A stretch of DNA of 64,000 nucleotides from Psychrobacillus sp044762745 (GTDB lineage Bacteria > Bacillota > Bacilli > Bacillales_A > Planococcaceae): assembly GCF_044762745.1 (NCBI RefSeq), contig NZ_JBIWEX010000017.1, positions 41,159 through 105,158 on the forward strand, given 5' to 3'. This document shows, piece by piece, positions 7,359 through 15,754 of this stretch. A model generated the notes under the pieces. That model had not been told where the DNA came from and ran no database searches. It was given only the letters and a program-made list of their open reading frames with translations. The position numbers and the translations under genes are program-made. The stretch's first letter is position 1. The number at the start of each line of letters is the position of its first letter.

Positions 7359-7573
7359 TCAGCTATGCATCTGTACAAACATGTAAAAGTTAAAAGCAGC
7401 AGGCAATAACAAAGCTAATGATAAAAAAAAATTGCTGTCGTCTTAGATTGCTTTGTAATGCGCTCGTCACCTTTACGTAGGTTTTCAAAAAAGGTTAAGG
7501 TAAAATAAAAGCATAAAATCCAGCAAATTACAGATATAATACCAACCCAATTACCTGTGAATAAAGGAGTCAT
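7359..7573 (-). pseudogene. two-helix small membrane protein, frameshifted at a T9 run
   Basis: From ATG 7573 the frame encodes MTPLFTGNWVGIISVICWI..., one membrane helix plus ENLRKGDERITKQSKT, then stops just after a run of nine T on the coding strand. Adding one base restores a second convincing helix (IFFLSLALLLPAAFNFYMF) and a stop at 7361-7359, right before a minus-strand terminator. I infer a roughly 70-aa two-helix protein broken or phase-variable at the homopolymer. The start has only a close-spaced GAGG. Confidence 0.5.
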
Positions 7574-7606
7574 TATCCTCACCACACTTTCTGAACATAG
7601 TAAAAA

Positions 7607-7640
7607 GCAGCTTCCCAACTAAAGGAAGCTGCTTTCTTTC
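7607..7640. terminator. bidirectional terminator
   Basis: GCAGCTTCC/GGAAGCTGC stem with an 8-nt loop and T-rich flanks on both strands. It probably ends the ppiB transcript on the minus strand after it passes the repeat at 7645-7830. Confidence 0.7.
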
Positions 7641-7644
7641 ATTA

Positions 7645-7830
7645 TTGTCCAGCTCCAGCGCCTTGCCCCTCGGGGTCAAATGTGGAAAAGCTGTGGTGAC
7701 TGGGAAGCTGCCTCCTCGCTTTTCCACATTTGCCTGTCGGAGGCCTGCAGGATGCAGGTCATGCAGTCGTTGCGACATGATGTCGCAAACTTAGACTGTA
7801 TTCCTCTAATATAGGCGCTTACGCTTTTCT
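7645..7830. repeat. compound hairpin intergenic repeat
   Basis: Starts GTCCAGCTCCAGCGCC and ends GGCGCTTACGCTTTTC, so the ends pair (AGCGCC/GGCGCT). Inside are a perfect 14-bp inverted repeat (AAATGTGGAAAAGC at 7678-7691 and its complement near 7718-7731) and a near-perfect palindrome TGCGACAT-G-ATGTCGCA. I recognise the end sequences as those of a widespread Bacillales intergenic repeat; no gene is supported. Confidence 0.65.
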
Positions 7831-7832
7831 AG

Positions 7833-8273
7833 TTATTCAGCGTCAAATACTTCTACTTTTTCCATTTTAGCGCCGTTTTTCATAGCTGTTGCTACTTCAA
7901 GGCCACTTGTTACTTTACCGAAAACAGTGTGAACACCGTTTAAGTGTGGTTGTGGTTCGTGTACGATGAAGAATTGGCTTGAACCTGTATCTTTCCCAGC
8001 ATGTGCCATAGATAAGCTACCTGCTTCGTGTTTGTGTGGGTTACCAGCAGTTTCACATTTAATTGTTTTGCCGCTACCACCCATACCAGTACCAGTTGGA
8101 TCTCCACCTTGACTTACAAAACCAGGTATAACACGGTGGAAAATAACTCCGTTGTAAAATCCGCTGTTTGCTAGCTCTTCAAAGTTTGCAACTGTGTTTG
8201 GTGCTTCATTCGGGAATAAATCAAATTCGATTTTTTCGCCAGTATCCATTAAAAAATAACCTTTTTTCGCCAT
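7833..8273 (-). CDS. ppiB: cyclophilin peptidyl-prolyl isomerase
   Basis: 146 aa cytosolic cyclophilin catalysing proline cis/trans isomerisation. Conserved core residues are visible: FHRVIPGFVSQGGDPTGTG (catalytic Arg and Gln), SLSMAHAGKDTGSSQFFI, and HLNGVHTVFGKV. The length equals B. subtilis PpiB. AGGAGTG precedes the ATG. It is monocistronic. Confidence 0.96.
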   Translation of the reverse strand: MAKKGYFLMDTGEKIEFDLFPNEAPNTVANFEELANSGFYNGVIFHRVIPGFVSQGGDPTGTGMGGSGKTIKCETAGNPHKHEAGSLSMAHAGKDTGSSQFFIVHEPQPHLNGVHTVFGKVTSGLEVATAMKNGAKMEKVEVFDAE

Positions 8274-8406
8274 TCAAAACACTCCTTTTTCAAATAAATC
8301 CTTCATAAGTATAGCACGTACTTAGGGCATTTTCCAAAAACAGCTGTGTCTATTCTAATAGTGTAATCTCTACTTCACTCTCTCTATTCTTCATTTTATT
8401 TTCCGC

Positions 8407-8432
8407 AAAAAAATCCCCTATGAAAATGGGGA
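8407..8432 (-). terminator. terminator of YqcI-family gene
   Basis: CCCC/GGGG stem followed on the minus strand by seven T, directly after the stop at 8440. Confidence 0.7.
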
Positions 8433-8439
8433 CTTGATT

Positions 8440-9174
8440 TTATAATTGTGATTTATGGTGGAATGGACATTTGCCTTGAATTGGCTCAATATCATCCCCA
8501 ATAAAGAATTGTTTCCATTCATTATGCGTCGGGTCGCCGAAGTGGCCGATATCTGGATGCTTAGGCATCTGATCCCAAGCTTCTACACGTTTACGAACTT
8601 TTTCACGTGACATAATACCGCCTTTTTCAGTTCCTTCTAAGCCTTGAAATATCTTGCGAGGCTGGAATCCAAGAACCATTGCATTTCCTAGATGACGGGT
8701 CTTTCGCTTCTTATATGCAGGAGTATTTCCAAACACGAAGATTGGCTCACCATTGAATCGAAAATCCCATAAATAGTGCTCAGGGTCGCGGGGACTGTCT
8801 TCTGGCCATTCCACTTTATCGACTTCATGTAAGTATTGGAGGATATCCCAAAATTGCTTTCGGTAATCTTCGATAGAACCCTCTTGCTCAAAAGGCTCTA
8901 CAAAAACAAAGAGACCATGTCTCTTGTAATTTGGTAATTTAAATAAGTCAAGAAAGCCTTCTACTGCAAGAGGTAGATTACTCCAGTCATCTTGATTGAT
9001 ATAAGCATAGCGGAGCTCTCCTTTTAGTTGGCCGCTCATTCCAAAAAAACATGGAAACGTTTTATCCGTTACCGTGTTATGAAAAGTTTCATATTCTTTA
9101 TAGAGCCAACTTGGCAAGTCTGTTCTAGTATGAAAATCTTCTTTTGTTAATAAAGCTTGGTCCTTCGTAATCAT
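8440..9174 (-). CDS. YqcI/YcgG family protein
   Basis: 244 aa. The opening (FHTRTDLPSWLYKEYETFHNTVTDKTFPCFFG), central EDSPRDPEHYLWDFRFNGEPIFVFGNTPAYKKRKTRHLG region (positions about 120-160) and the C-terminal end are those of the YqcI/YcgG family (PF08892). Some relatives are heme-dependent enzymes that oxidise guanidino groups; which substrate this one uses cannot be told. It lies divergent from the arginine-deiminase-fold gene at 9345, a suggestive pairing since both families act on guanidino compounds. Confidence 0.85.
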   Translation of the reverse strand: MITKDQALLTKEDFHTRTDLPSWLYKEYETFHNTVTDKTFPCFFGMSGQLKGELRYAYINQDDWSNLPLAVEGFLDLFKLPNYKRHGLFVFVEPFEQEGSIEDYRKQFWDILQYLHEVDKVEWPEDSPRDPEHYLWDFRFNGEPIFVFGNTPAYKKRKTRHLGNAMVLGFQPRKIFQGLEGTEKGGIMSREKVRKRVEAWDQMPKHPDIGHFGDPTHNEWKQFFIGDDIEPIQGKCPFHHKSQL

Positions 9175-9344
9175 AGGATCGCCTCCACTCTTTATTCATG
9201 CGTTTTTATGTCTAGTCTTTACCCCATCCTAAATTTCCTGAAACAACAATGTTCAACTGAAAATAAATTTCATAAATAGGTTATGAAATGAAAAATCAAG
9301 GGAATATAAAAGGAATGAACGAAGAAACTGGAGGATGGCTTACT

Positions 9345-10196
9345 GTGAAAATAATTCAAGATCAATCTCATATACAATGTCAAAATGAATACGGAACACT
9401 TCAAAAAGTCGTCATATGTGAACCTCAATACATGGAAATTAAAGAAGTGATTAATGATGTTCAAAAAGAATATATAAATGATAATATCGACCGTTCACTT
9501 GCCATATCGCAACATCGGATATTTGAACAAACCTTACGGAATGCGGGCGTAGAAGTGATTAAACTACGACCAAGTAAAGACCATCCAGAACAAGTCTTCA
9601 CTAGAGATGTTGGTTTTACTTTGGGTAATCGCTTATTTATTTCAAAAATGGCTAATCCCATTCGTCAAGGCGAAGAGAAATTATTAGCTCATTGGATGAA
9701 TGAGCATAACATTCCGTATAAGAAGCTTTCGACGTATTCCATTGAAGGTGGCGATGTCATCGTGGATGGCCATCGTGTGTTTATTGGAATTAGTAATCGT
9801 ACATGTATGAACGCTATTCAAGCTTTGCAAGAAGAATTACCGGATTTTGAGATTATACCAATTCCTTTTAACCCAAAATATTTGCATCTAGATTGTGTGT
9901 TCAATATTCTTTCCCCAAAAGATGCGTTGATTTATCCAGATGCACTCGACACAAAAATCGTGGAACTTTTATCGAGCATGTATCATTTAATCGAAGTGAG
10001 CGAAAGTGAGCAATTCTCAATGGGCACCAATGTTTTGTCTATTGGACATAATAGAGTGTTTAGTTTGCCAATAAATCATGAAGTTAATCATCAGTTGAGA
10101 CGGCGTGGATATCAAGTGCTAGAGGTGGATTTCTCAGAAATTATTAAATCAGGTGGATCATTCCGATGTTGTTCGATGCCAATTGTGCGCCATTAA
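9345..10196 (+). CDS. DDAH/arginine-deiminase-fold hydrolase
   Basis: 283 aa guanidino-modifying enzyme of the dimethylarginine dimethylaminohydrolase type, predicted to hydrolyse a substituted arginine to citrulline. Seen: N-terminal NEYGTLQKVVICEP, FTRDVGF, GGDVIV, the catalytic His region LHLDCVFNIL, and the C-terminal Cys region GGSFRCCSMPIVRH. The GTG at 9345 lies 10 nt after GGAGG; the in-frame ATG at 9288 has no ribosome site. Exact substrate unknown. Confidence 0.85.
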   Translation: MKIIQDQSHIQCQNEYGTLQKVVICEPQYMEIKEVINDVQKEYINDNIDRSLAISQHRIFEQTLRNAGVEVIKLRPSKDHPEQVFTRDVGFTLGNRLFISKMANPIRQGEEKLLAHWMNEHNIPYKKLSTYSIEGGDVIVDGHRVFIGISNRTCMNAIQALQEELPDFEIIPIPFNPKYLHLDCVFNILSPKDALIYPDALDTKIVELLSSMYHLIEVSESEQFSMGTNVLSIGHNRVFSLPINHEVNHQLRRRGYQVLEVDFSEIIKSGGSFRCCSMPIVRH

Positions 10197-10251
10197 GAAA
10201 AAACACGTAGCATCTTATTAGGAGAATATGCTATTTTATGCAAGGAAAGAC

Positions 10252-10281
10252 CCTTTAGAACTTTTTCTAAAGGTTTTTTTC
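10252..10281 (+). terminator. terminator after DDAH-like gene
   Basis: CCTTTAGAA/TTCTAAAGG stem with a 4-nt loop and a seven-T tail. Confidence 0.85.
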
Positions 10282-10419
10282 TCTTTTCTTAATTTTAATT
10301 CACTGGTTCTGAACCGCAACGTTTCCTTGGTTTACGGTTCGCAATAACGCTCTAAATATTTTACAAAATGGTGTATGCATAGCACGAAAATGATAAGATA
10401 CAAAAAGAGGTGAATCATA

Positions 10420-10617
10420 ATGAACGGACAAAATAGAAAAGATATCAAACCAGGAATAGAAGTATATATCATTTTGAAAAAAGACCAACGAACAGGCGAA
10501 AAAACAAGAGGGATCGTGAAAGACTTGTTAACGAATTCATCCTTCCATCCACACGGCATAAAAGTTCGATTAACCGACGGACAAGTAGGACGTGTATGTG
10601 AAATTATCGAAAAATAA
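10420..10617 (+). CDS. ywbE: YwbE family protein
   Basis: 65 aa, matching YwbE (DUF2196): RKDIKPGIEVYIILKKDQRTGEKTRGIVKDLLTNS, then HGIKVRLTDGQVGRV. The fold looks like a small KOW-like beta-barrel. Function unknown. GAGGTG lies upstream of the ATG. The M20 amidohydrolase gene follows after 12 nt, so the two are likely co-transcribed. Confidence 0.9.
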   Translation: MNGQNRKDIKPGIEVYIILKKDQRTGEKTRGIVKDLLTNSSFHPHGIKVRLTDGQVGRVCEIIEK

Positions 10618-10629
10618 GGAGGGTAAAAA

Positions 10630-11733
10630 ATGAACGTAGAATCGCAAATATTACAATGGTTTGACCACTTTCACAAATATCCGGAAATAAGCTGGAAGGA
10701 ATACGAAACGACTAATAAACTGGCAGAAATTTTAGATACCCTAGAAGTGCCGTATCGCCGTTTCGACGACGTAACGGGACTACTTGCGGAAATTGGAGAA
10801 GGCGACGAAGTCATTGCTGTTCGTGCGGATATCGACGCACTTTGGCAAGAAGTGGATGGCGAATTTCGTGCCAATCATTCATGTGGGCACGATGCGAATA
10901 TTTCTATGGTATTAGGAGCTTTATTGTTACTTAAAGATGAAAAACTAAATAAACGTATCCGCTTTATATTTCAGCCTGCAGAGGAAAAAGGAAATGGTTC
11001 AAATGCGATGATTGATCGAGGAGCATTGGAAGATGTGACGCATCTATTTGGTGTGCACTTACGTCCAATCGAAGAACTTCCTTTTGGAAAAGTATCACCT
11101 GCAATTCATCACGGAGCAGCGATGTTTTTAGAAGGAAAAATTAGTGGAATCGATGCGCATGGTGCACGCCCACATCAAGGAAAGAATGCCATTGATGTGA
11201 CAGTAGCCATTCATCAGGCACTGAAAAATCTTTATTTCTCCCCATTTGAAGCGTATTCGGCGAAACTGACGAAAATTCAAGCTGGTGGAGAAAATGCGAA
11301 TATTATTCCGGGTAATGCAACATTTTCCATTGATGCCCGTGCACAAAAGAATGCTGTTTTATTTCAAATGAAAGACCAAATTGAAAAAGACTTACACGCC
11401 ATTCAACAATTATTTGATATAGAAATAGAGTGGGAATGGGAAGATATCACGCCAGGTGCGGAAGTTTCCAAAGAAGCTGTTGCTAGGACGAGAGAAGGTA
11501 TTATCGAAGTAGTTGGAATGGAAAACCTTGCAGAAGAAGTAATTACTTCTGGAAGCGATGACTTTCATTTTTATACGATTAGACATCCCGAAGTGAAAGC
11601 AGCAATGATTGGTATTGGAGCAGATCTTGCACCAGGCCTACATCATCCGTATATGAAGTTTAACTTTGATGCACTTGCAATTGGTGCAAAAGTTATAGCG
11701 AAAACACTCTTAAATAGTGCTAAAAACAATTGA
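10630..11733 (+). CDS. M20 amidohydrolase, AmhX-like
   Basis: 367 aa metallopeptidase of the M20D type (B. subtilis AmhX relatives), hydrolysing N-acyl amino acids or small peptides. Metal-site elements are visible: NHSCGHDANISM (residues about 84-95), FQPAEEKGNG with Glu pair, HLR, and GARPHQGKNAID of the dimerisation domain; a late SGSDDFHFY replaces the usual C-terminal His motif, followed by GLHHP. Neighbours (NhaC antiporter, dipeptide epimerase) suggest a peptide or muropeptide salvage context. Confidence 0.85.
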   Translation: MNVESQILQWFDHFHKYPEISWKEYETTNKLAEILDTLEVPYRRFDDVTGLLAEIGEGDEVIAVRADIDALWQEVDGEFRANHSCGHDANISMVLGALLLLKDEKLNKRIRFIFQPAEEKGNGSNAMIDRGALEDVTHLFGVHLRPIEELPFGKVSPAIHHGAAMFLEGKISGIDAHGARPHQGKNAIDVTVAIHQALKNLYFSPFEAYSAKLTKIQAGGENANIIPGNATFSIDARAQKNAVLFQMKDQIEKDLHAIQQLFDIEIEWEWEDITPGAEVSKEAVARTREGIIEVVGMENLAEEVITSGSDDFHFYTIRHPEVKAAMIGIGADLAPGLHHPYMKFNFDALAIGAKVIAKTLLNSAKNN

Positions 11734-11766
11734 CGATAAAATTGTAAGGCTGTAAAATTAATCCTA

Positions 11767-11789
11767 TTAACGACCATTTAACGACAATT
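11767..11789. promoter_or_regulatory. putative operator upstream of nhaC
   Basis: Two TTAACG half-sites 11 bp apart (11767 and 11778), the second inside ATTTAACGACAA. The same arrangement occurs at 14565-14587 between the regulator and the epimerase. A further shared string, ACGATAAAAT, lies at about 11733 and 14591. Confidence 0.55.
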
Positions 11790-11824
11790 CCGAATTGTCT
11801 GGATAGTCTTGAGGGGGATATTTT

Positions 11825-13264
11825 ATGAGAGGAAAAGAGAAAGTAGTTTCTAAAAAGGAAATGACTTTGTTATGGGCTATTGTTCCATTACTTGTAATGA
11901 TTTTATGTATGATTGTTGCGGTCGTTTTTTTGGAGCAAGGACCACATATTCCATTAATCATTGGGACATCGATAGCAGCACTAGTCGCTTGGAAGCATGG
12001 TTTTAAGTGGAACGATATTGAAGAGATGATGTACAAGGGGATTAAATTAGCATTACCAGCAGTCGTTATTATTATGTTAGTAGGATTAACAATTGGAGCT
12101 TGGATTGGTGGAGGAATAGTCGCTTCCATGGTTTATTATGGTTTGAAAATTATTACTCCAGCATTTTTCTTACTAACAATTTGTGTAATTTGTATGATTG
12201 TTTCTCTAGCAATCGGTAGTTCTTGGTCTACTATGGGAACTATTGGAGTTGCAGGAATGGGGATTGGACTAAGTATGGGGATTCCAGCACCGATTATTGC
12301 AGGGGCAATTATTTCAGGATCGTATTTCGGAGACAAGATGTCGCCATTATCAGATACAACAAATTTAGCGGCAGGCTTAACAGGTACTGATTTGTTTGTA
12401 CATATTCGTCATATGTTATTTACTACTGTACCGGGAGTCATTATTGCTTTAACGGTATATGGTTTTCTTGGTATGAAATATAAAGAAAGTAATATTGATC
12501 AGGATAGTATTGGGCAGGTAATTCTGATGTTGGAGAAAAGCTTTGTTATTTCCCCTTGGTTACTGTTGGTGCCAGTGGCTGTAATCGGGCTTGTCGTTAA
12601 AAAGGTACCAGCAATCCCTGCGTTAGTAATCGGAATTGTTTTGGGTTCTTTCGCACAAGTTGTTGTGCAAGGGGGAAGCCTTTCGGGGGCACTTACAGCA
12701 CTTCAAAGTGGTTATGTGATTGAAACTGGGAACAAAATGGTAGATGGTTTATTTAATAGTGGTGGTTTAGATTCGATGATGTATACGGTGTCTATGACGA
12801 TTGTTGCGATGACATTTGGAGGGATATTAGAGTATTCTGGTATGCTGCAATCGATGATGAATCAAATTCTTAAATTAGCAAAGTCAGCTGGTTCGCTAGT
12901 GGCATCAACAATTATTGCTTGTTTTGCAACGAATGCGACATGTTCAGAGCAATACATCTCAATAGTTGTACCTTCTCGAATGTTTGCAACTGCTTATACA
13001 AAAATGGGATTACATTCGAAAAACCTTTCCCGAGCATTAGAAGATGGGGGAACTTTAACGTCTGTATTCATCCCGTGGAATACATGTGGTGTATTTATAC
13101 TTGGAACTTTAGGGGTAGGGGCATGGGAATACGCTCCGTACGCTGTACTGAATTACGTAGTTCCATTATTGTCTATTGGATATGCAGTAACTGGATTCAC
13201 TATTCAGAAGTTATCGAAAGCAGAAATGGTAGCTTTGCAGCAGAAAGAAGCGATGGAAGCATAA
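11825..13264 (+). CDS. nhaC: NhaC-family Na+/H+ antiporter
   Basis: 479 aa polytopic membrane protein with about 11-12 helices. NhaC-family landmarks: GSSWSTMGTIGVAG, GAIISGSYFGDKMSPLSDTTNLA, and CFATNATCSEQYISI. It exchanges Na+ for protons; some relatives (MleN) swap malate and lactate instead, and this cannot be excluded. The upstream operator-like repeat is shared with the epimerase promoter, suggesting common control by the regulator at 13305. Ends at a terminator shared with that convergent regulator gene. Confidence 0.88.
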   Translation: MRGKEKVVSKKEMTLLWAIVPLLVMILCMIVAVVFLEQGPHIPLIIGTSIAALVAWKHGFKWNDIEEMMYKGIKLALPAVVIIMLVGLTIGAWIGGGIVASMVYYGLKIITPAFFLLTICVICMIVSLAIGSSWSTMGTIGVAGMGIGLSMGIPAPIIAGAIISGSYFGDKMSPLSDTTNLAAGLTGTDLFVHIRHMLFTTVPGVIIALTVYGFLGMKYKESNIDQDSIGQVILMLEKSFVISPWLLLVPVAVIGLVVKKVPAIPALVIGIVLGSFAQVVVQGGSLSGALTALQSGYVIETGNKMVDGLFNSGGLDSMMYTVSMTIVAMTFGGILEYSGMLQSMMNQILKLAKSAGSLVASTIIACFATNATCSEQYISIVVPSRMFATAYTKMGLHSKNLSRALEDGGTLTSVFIPWNTCGVFILGTLGVGAWEYAPYAVLNYVVPLLSIGYAVTGFTIQKLSKAEMVALQQKEAMEA

Positions 13265-13268
13265 GTGG

Positions 13269-13306
13269 AAAAGGAAAGTTCAGTTTGATTGAACTTTCCT
13301 TTTCTT
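13269..13306. terminator. bidirectional terminator between nhaC and regulator
   Basis: Perfect 14-bp arms AAAAGGAAAGTTCA and complement with a 7-nt loop. The convergent stops flank it. Confidence 0.85.
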
Positions 13307-14540
13307 AATATGTAGAGAAATTGAATTCATAAATCGCACGGGGGCGTCCTTGCTGATACGTCATTTCCCCACCGGTAACTCGGGCATATCCATGATTGAC
13401 TAGCTTTTTCAACATACGTTCAGTCGTACGTCTACTCACTTGTAAGTAGACTTCCAAATCATGTGCTGTAAATTCAACGGAGCTATGTGAACGACTAAAT
13501 TGCATGATTTTGGACAAATTTGCGGGACTCAACGTCGTTTCTTTTGCTATTTGGACTAGTTTTGGGTCATTTGTTTTCAGGTGTATTTGCTGTTTATTAT
13601 TTGGGTATGGACCAATTAACTCTTTATGGTCGGTTAATAAATATGCAGTGTTCTCAGTAGCGTATGGCAAGGCATCCTTTGCATTTTGTGTTGCTTCTAT
13701 CACTGTTTTTCCGTAACCAAACGCTATTTTTATAGGGTTTGAAGCAAGGTCAATCCAATGTGGGACCGTATTATTTTCAAGTGCACGTTGCACATTGCCT
13801 TGTGTAGAAAAGAACGTGTATAAATGGGTATCTGTTTGAACATAATTTGCTTGAATAGTATTAGCTATTTTCTTTACTATTTCTTCTGAGATTATTTCAG
13901 TTAATTGGACGTATCCAACTGCAATTTTTGCAGATTCACTTTTTGCTAAAATTGCTTTAGATTTTGCTTCTTCTAGTCCTTTTAAGATGGAGTTTTTAGA
14001 ATCTAGCATTCGAATAACTGGAACTCCTCTCCCTTGTAATGCATGAAAAACGGCATGAATACTTGTGATTGCAAGGAAAGTTCTTCCGCTTTGGTGTAAT
14101 TCAGCATGGAATTTCACGACGTCTTCTAATTTGGAAGTAGCATCAATTTTTAGCATATGTGGAAATTGTTCTTGTTGCCCGATGTCCTCCAAAACATTTT
14201 GTATTAACCGCGGTTCGATTATATCAATAGAAAAATGTTCAATAGAAATATTATGAGAAAAATATACAGATAATAGCGTGGTTGTAATAACTGCTTCATC
14301 TTGTTTTAAATAATGGGTTGGTACAGGTAACTTTTCACTTGCTTCTTGTGCAAATATGTATGGGAGCGAACCAGAGAAAAACACAACATCGCAAGGTTTA
14401 ATATTTTTAACTATTTCGGTTGCATCCACTGGCGTTTGATAGATATAATAATCCAATCGAGTAGAAACTAATTCATGTTCTAAGCCTTTTAGTCGTTCGA
14501 TAAAATTAGCAGAGCCTAGCACAGCTATTCGAATATCCAT
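13305..14540 (-). CDS. two-domain transcriptional regulator, winged-helix C-terminus
   Basis: 411 aa. The N-terminal 100 residues resemble a sugar/amino-acid sensor fold (RIAVLGSANFIERLK ... CDVVFFSGSLPYIF). A middle domain (about 190-300) resembles a GGDEF-like or nucleotide-cyclase-like fold (KIAVGYVQLTEII). The C-terminal 75 residues are a winged helix (VEFTAHDLEVYLQVSRRTTERMLKKLVNHGYARV). No named family recognised. It is divergent from the epimerase and convergent with nhaC, and the paired TTAACG sites lie before both, so I infer it controls them. Confidence 0.75.
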   Translation of the reverse strand: MDIRIAVLGSANFIERLKGLEHELVSTRLDYYIYQTPVDATEIVKNIKPCDVVFFSGSLPYIFAQEASEKLPVPTHYLKQDEAVITTTLLSVYFSHNISIEHFSIDIIEPRLIQNVLEDIGQQEQFPHMLKIDATSKLEDVVKFHAELHQSGRTFLAITSIHAVFHALQGRGVPVIRMLDSKNSILKGLEEAKSKAILAKSESAKIAVGYVQLTEIISEEIVKKIANTIQANYVQTDTHLYTFFSTQGNVQRALENNTVPHWIDLASNPIKIAFGYGKTVIEATQNAKDALPYATENTAYLLTDHKELIGPYPNNKQQIHLKTNDPKLVQIAKETTLSPANLSKIMQFSRSHSSVEFTAHDLEVYLQVSRRTTERMLKKLVNHGYARVTGGEMTYQQGRPRAIYEFNFSTY

Positions 14541-14564
14541 AGATAATCCCCTTTTTTTAAATGA

Positions 14565-14587
14565 TTAACGTCTATTTAACGACAACT
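14565..14587. promoter_or_regulatory. putative operator between regulator and epimerase
   Basis: TTAACG half-sites at 14565 and 14576 (11-bp step, one helical turn), the second inside ATTTAACGACAA; a third imperfect ATAACG follows at 14588. Almost identical to 11767-11789. Confidence 0.55.
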
Positions 14588-14630
14588 ATAACGATAAAAT
14601 AAAAACTTGTAAAGAAAGTAGGAAAATAAA

Positions 14631-15743
14631 ATGAAAATTAAAGAAATAGAGATATTCGCCATAAGATTGCCTTTAGTGGATCCATTTATCATTAGTTACC
14701 ATACATACGACGATATGCCTTCGATTATCGTAAAGCTTACGACAGAAGAAGGGCTTGTCGGATACGGTGAAGCAGTTGCGGATGAGCACGTAACAGGCGA
14801 AACATGGGAAGCTACATATGCACTACTACAAAACACACTAGCACCGTTACTAATCGGCGAGAATCCTATGGAATTCGAACGTCTACATGAAAAAATGGAC
14901 AAAGCAGTCTATCAAGCGCCTGCTGCAAAAGCGGCACTCGATATTGCTTGCTACGACGTAGTAGGAAAAAAACTAGGCGTACCGGTCTATCAATTACTTG
15001 GCGGTCGCTACCATGAGAAATTCTCGATTACACATGTATTAAGTATTGGAACTCCAGAATCAATGGCAGCAGAAGCGGAAAGTCGTATGAAAGAAGGCTA
15101 TGCATCGTTTAAGATGAAAGTCGGAACAGAAGTTCAAGTAGATGTGGAACGTATCCAGGCAGTGCGTGAAAAAGTAGGAAAAGAAATCGCTATTCGTGTC
15201 GATGTAAACCAAGGCTGGAAAAACAGTGCAAATACCATTAACGCAATGCGTCAACTGGAGCATTTGGGACTTGATTGGCTAGAACAACCAGTAATCGCAG
15301 ATGATTTCAACGGAATGGTCGAAGTAAAAGCGAAAACAAGTACACCCCTTATGATGGATGAAGGGTTAAGAGGATTCCGTGATATGCGCGAACTAATAGA
15401 GAAGCAAGCGGCACATAAAGTAAATATTAAGCTCATGAAATGTGGAGGCATTTATCCAGCGATGAAGCTTGCCCATATGGCAGAAATGGCAGGAATCGAG
15501 TGTCAAATTGGCTCCATGGTCGAATCTTCGATTGGATCTTCAGCAGGATTCCATGTCGCATTTTCCAAAAAAGCATTTACGAGCGTAGAGCTAACAGGTC
15601 CGTTAAAATTCTCGAAAGATATTGGAAATCTGCACTATGATGTGCCTTTTATTCAGCTAAATGAACGCCCAGGACTAGGAGTAGACGTGGACGAATCAGT
15701 ATTACAAGAGTTAACCGCATTTCAGGCGAAAGTGACAAAGTAA
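14631..15743 (+). CDS. ykfB: dipeptide epimerase (L-Ala-D/L-Glu type)
   Basis: 370 aa enolase-superfamily enzyme. The catalytic lysine pair is in SFKMKVG (about residue 160). Metal ligands are in RVDVNQGW, WLEQPV and MMDEG, and the second-face lysine is in VNIKLMKCGG. These motifs mark muconate-lactonising-type dipeptide epimerases such as YkfB, which recycle murein dipeptides by epimerising L-Ala-D-Glu. The exact dipeptide is not decided by sequence alone. The GNAT gene follows after 11 nt. Confidence 0.88.
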   Translation: MKIKEIEIFAIRLPLVDPFIISYHTYDDMPSIIVKLTTEEGLVGYGEAVADEHVTGETWEATYALLQNTLAPLLIGENPMEFERLHEKMDKAVYQAPAAKAALDIACYDVVGKKLGVPVYQLLGGRYHEKFSITHVLSIGTPESMAAEAESRMKEGYASFKMKVGTEVQVDVERIQAVREKVGKEIAIRVDVNQGWKNSANTINAMRQLEHLGLDWLEQPVIADDFNGMVEVKAKTSTPLMMDEGLRGFRDMRELIEKQAAHKVNIKLMKCGGIYPAMKLAHMAEMAGIECQIGSMVESSIGSSAGFHVAFSKKAFTSVELTGPLKFSKDIGNLHYDVPFIQLNERPGLGVDVDESVLQELTAFQAKVTK

Positions 15744-15754
15744 GAGGTGTTTAT

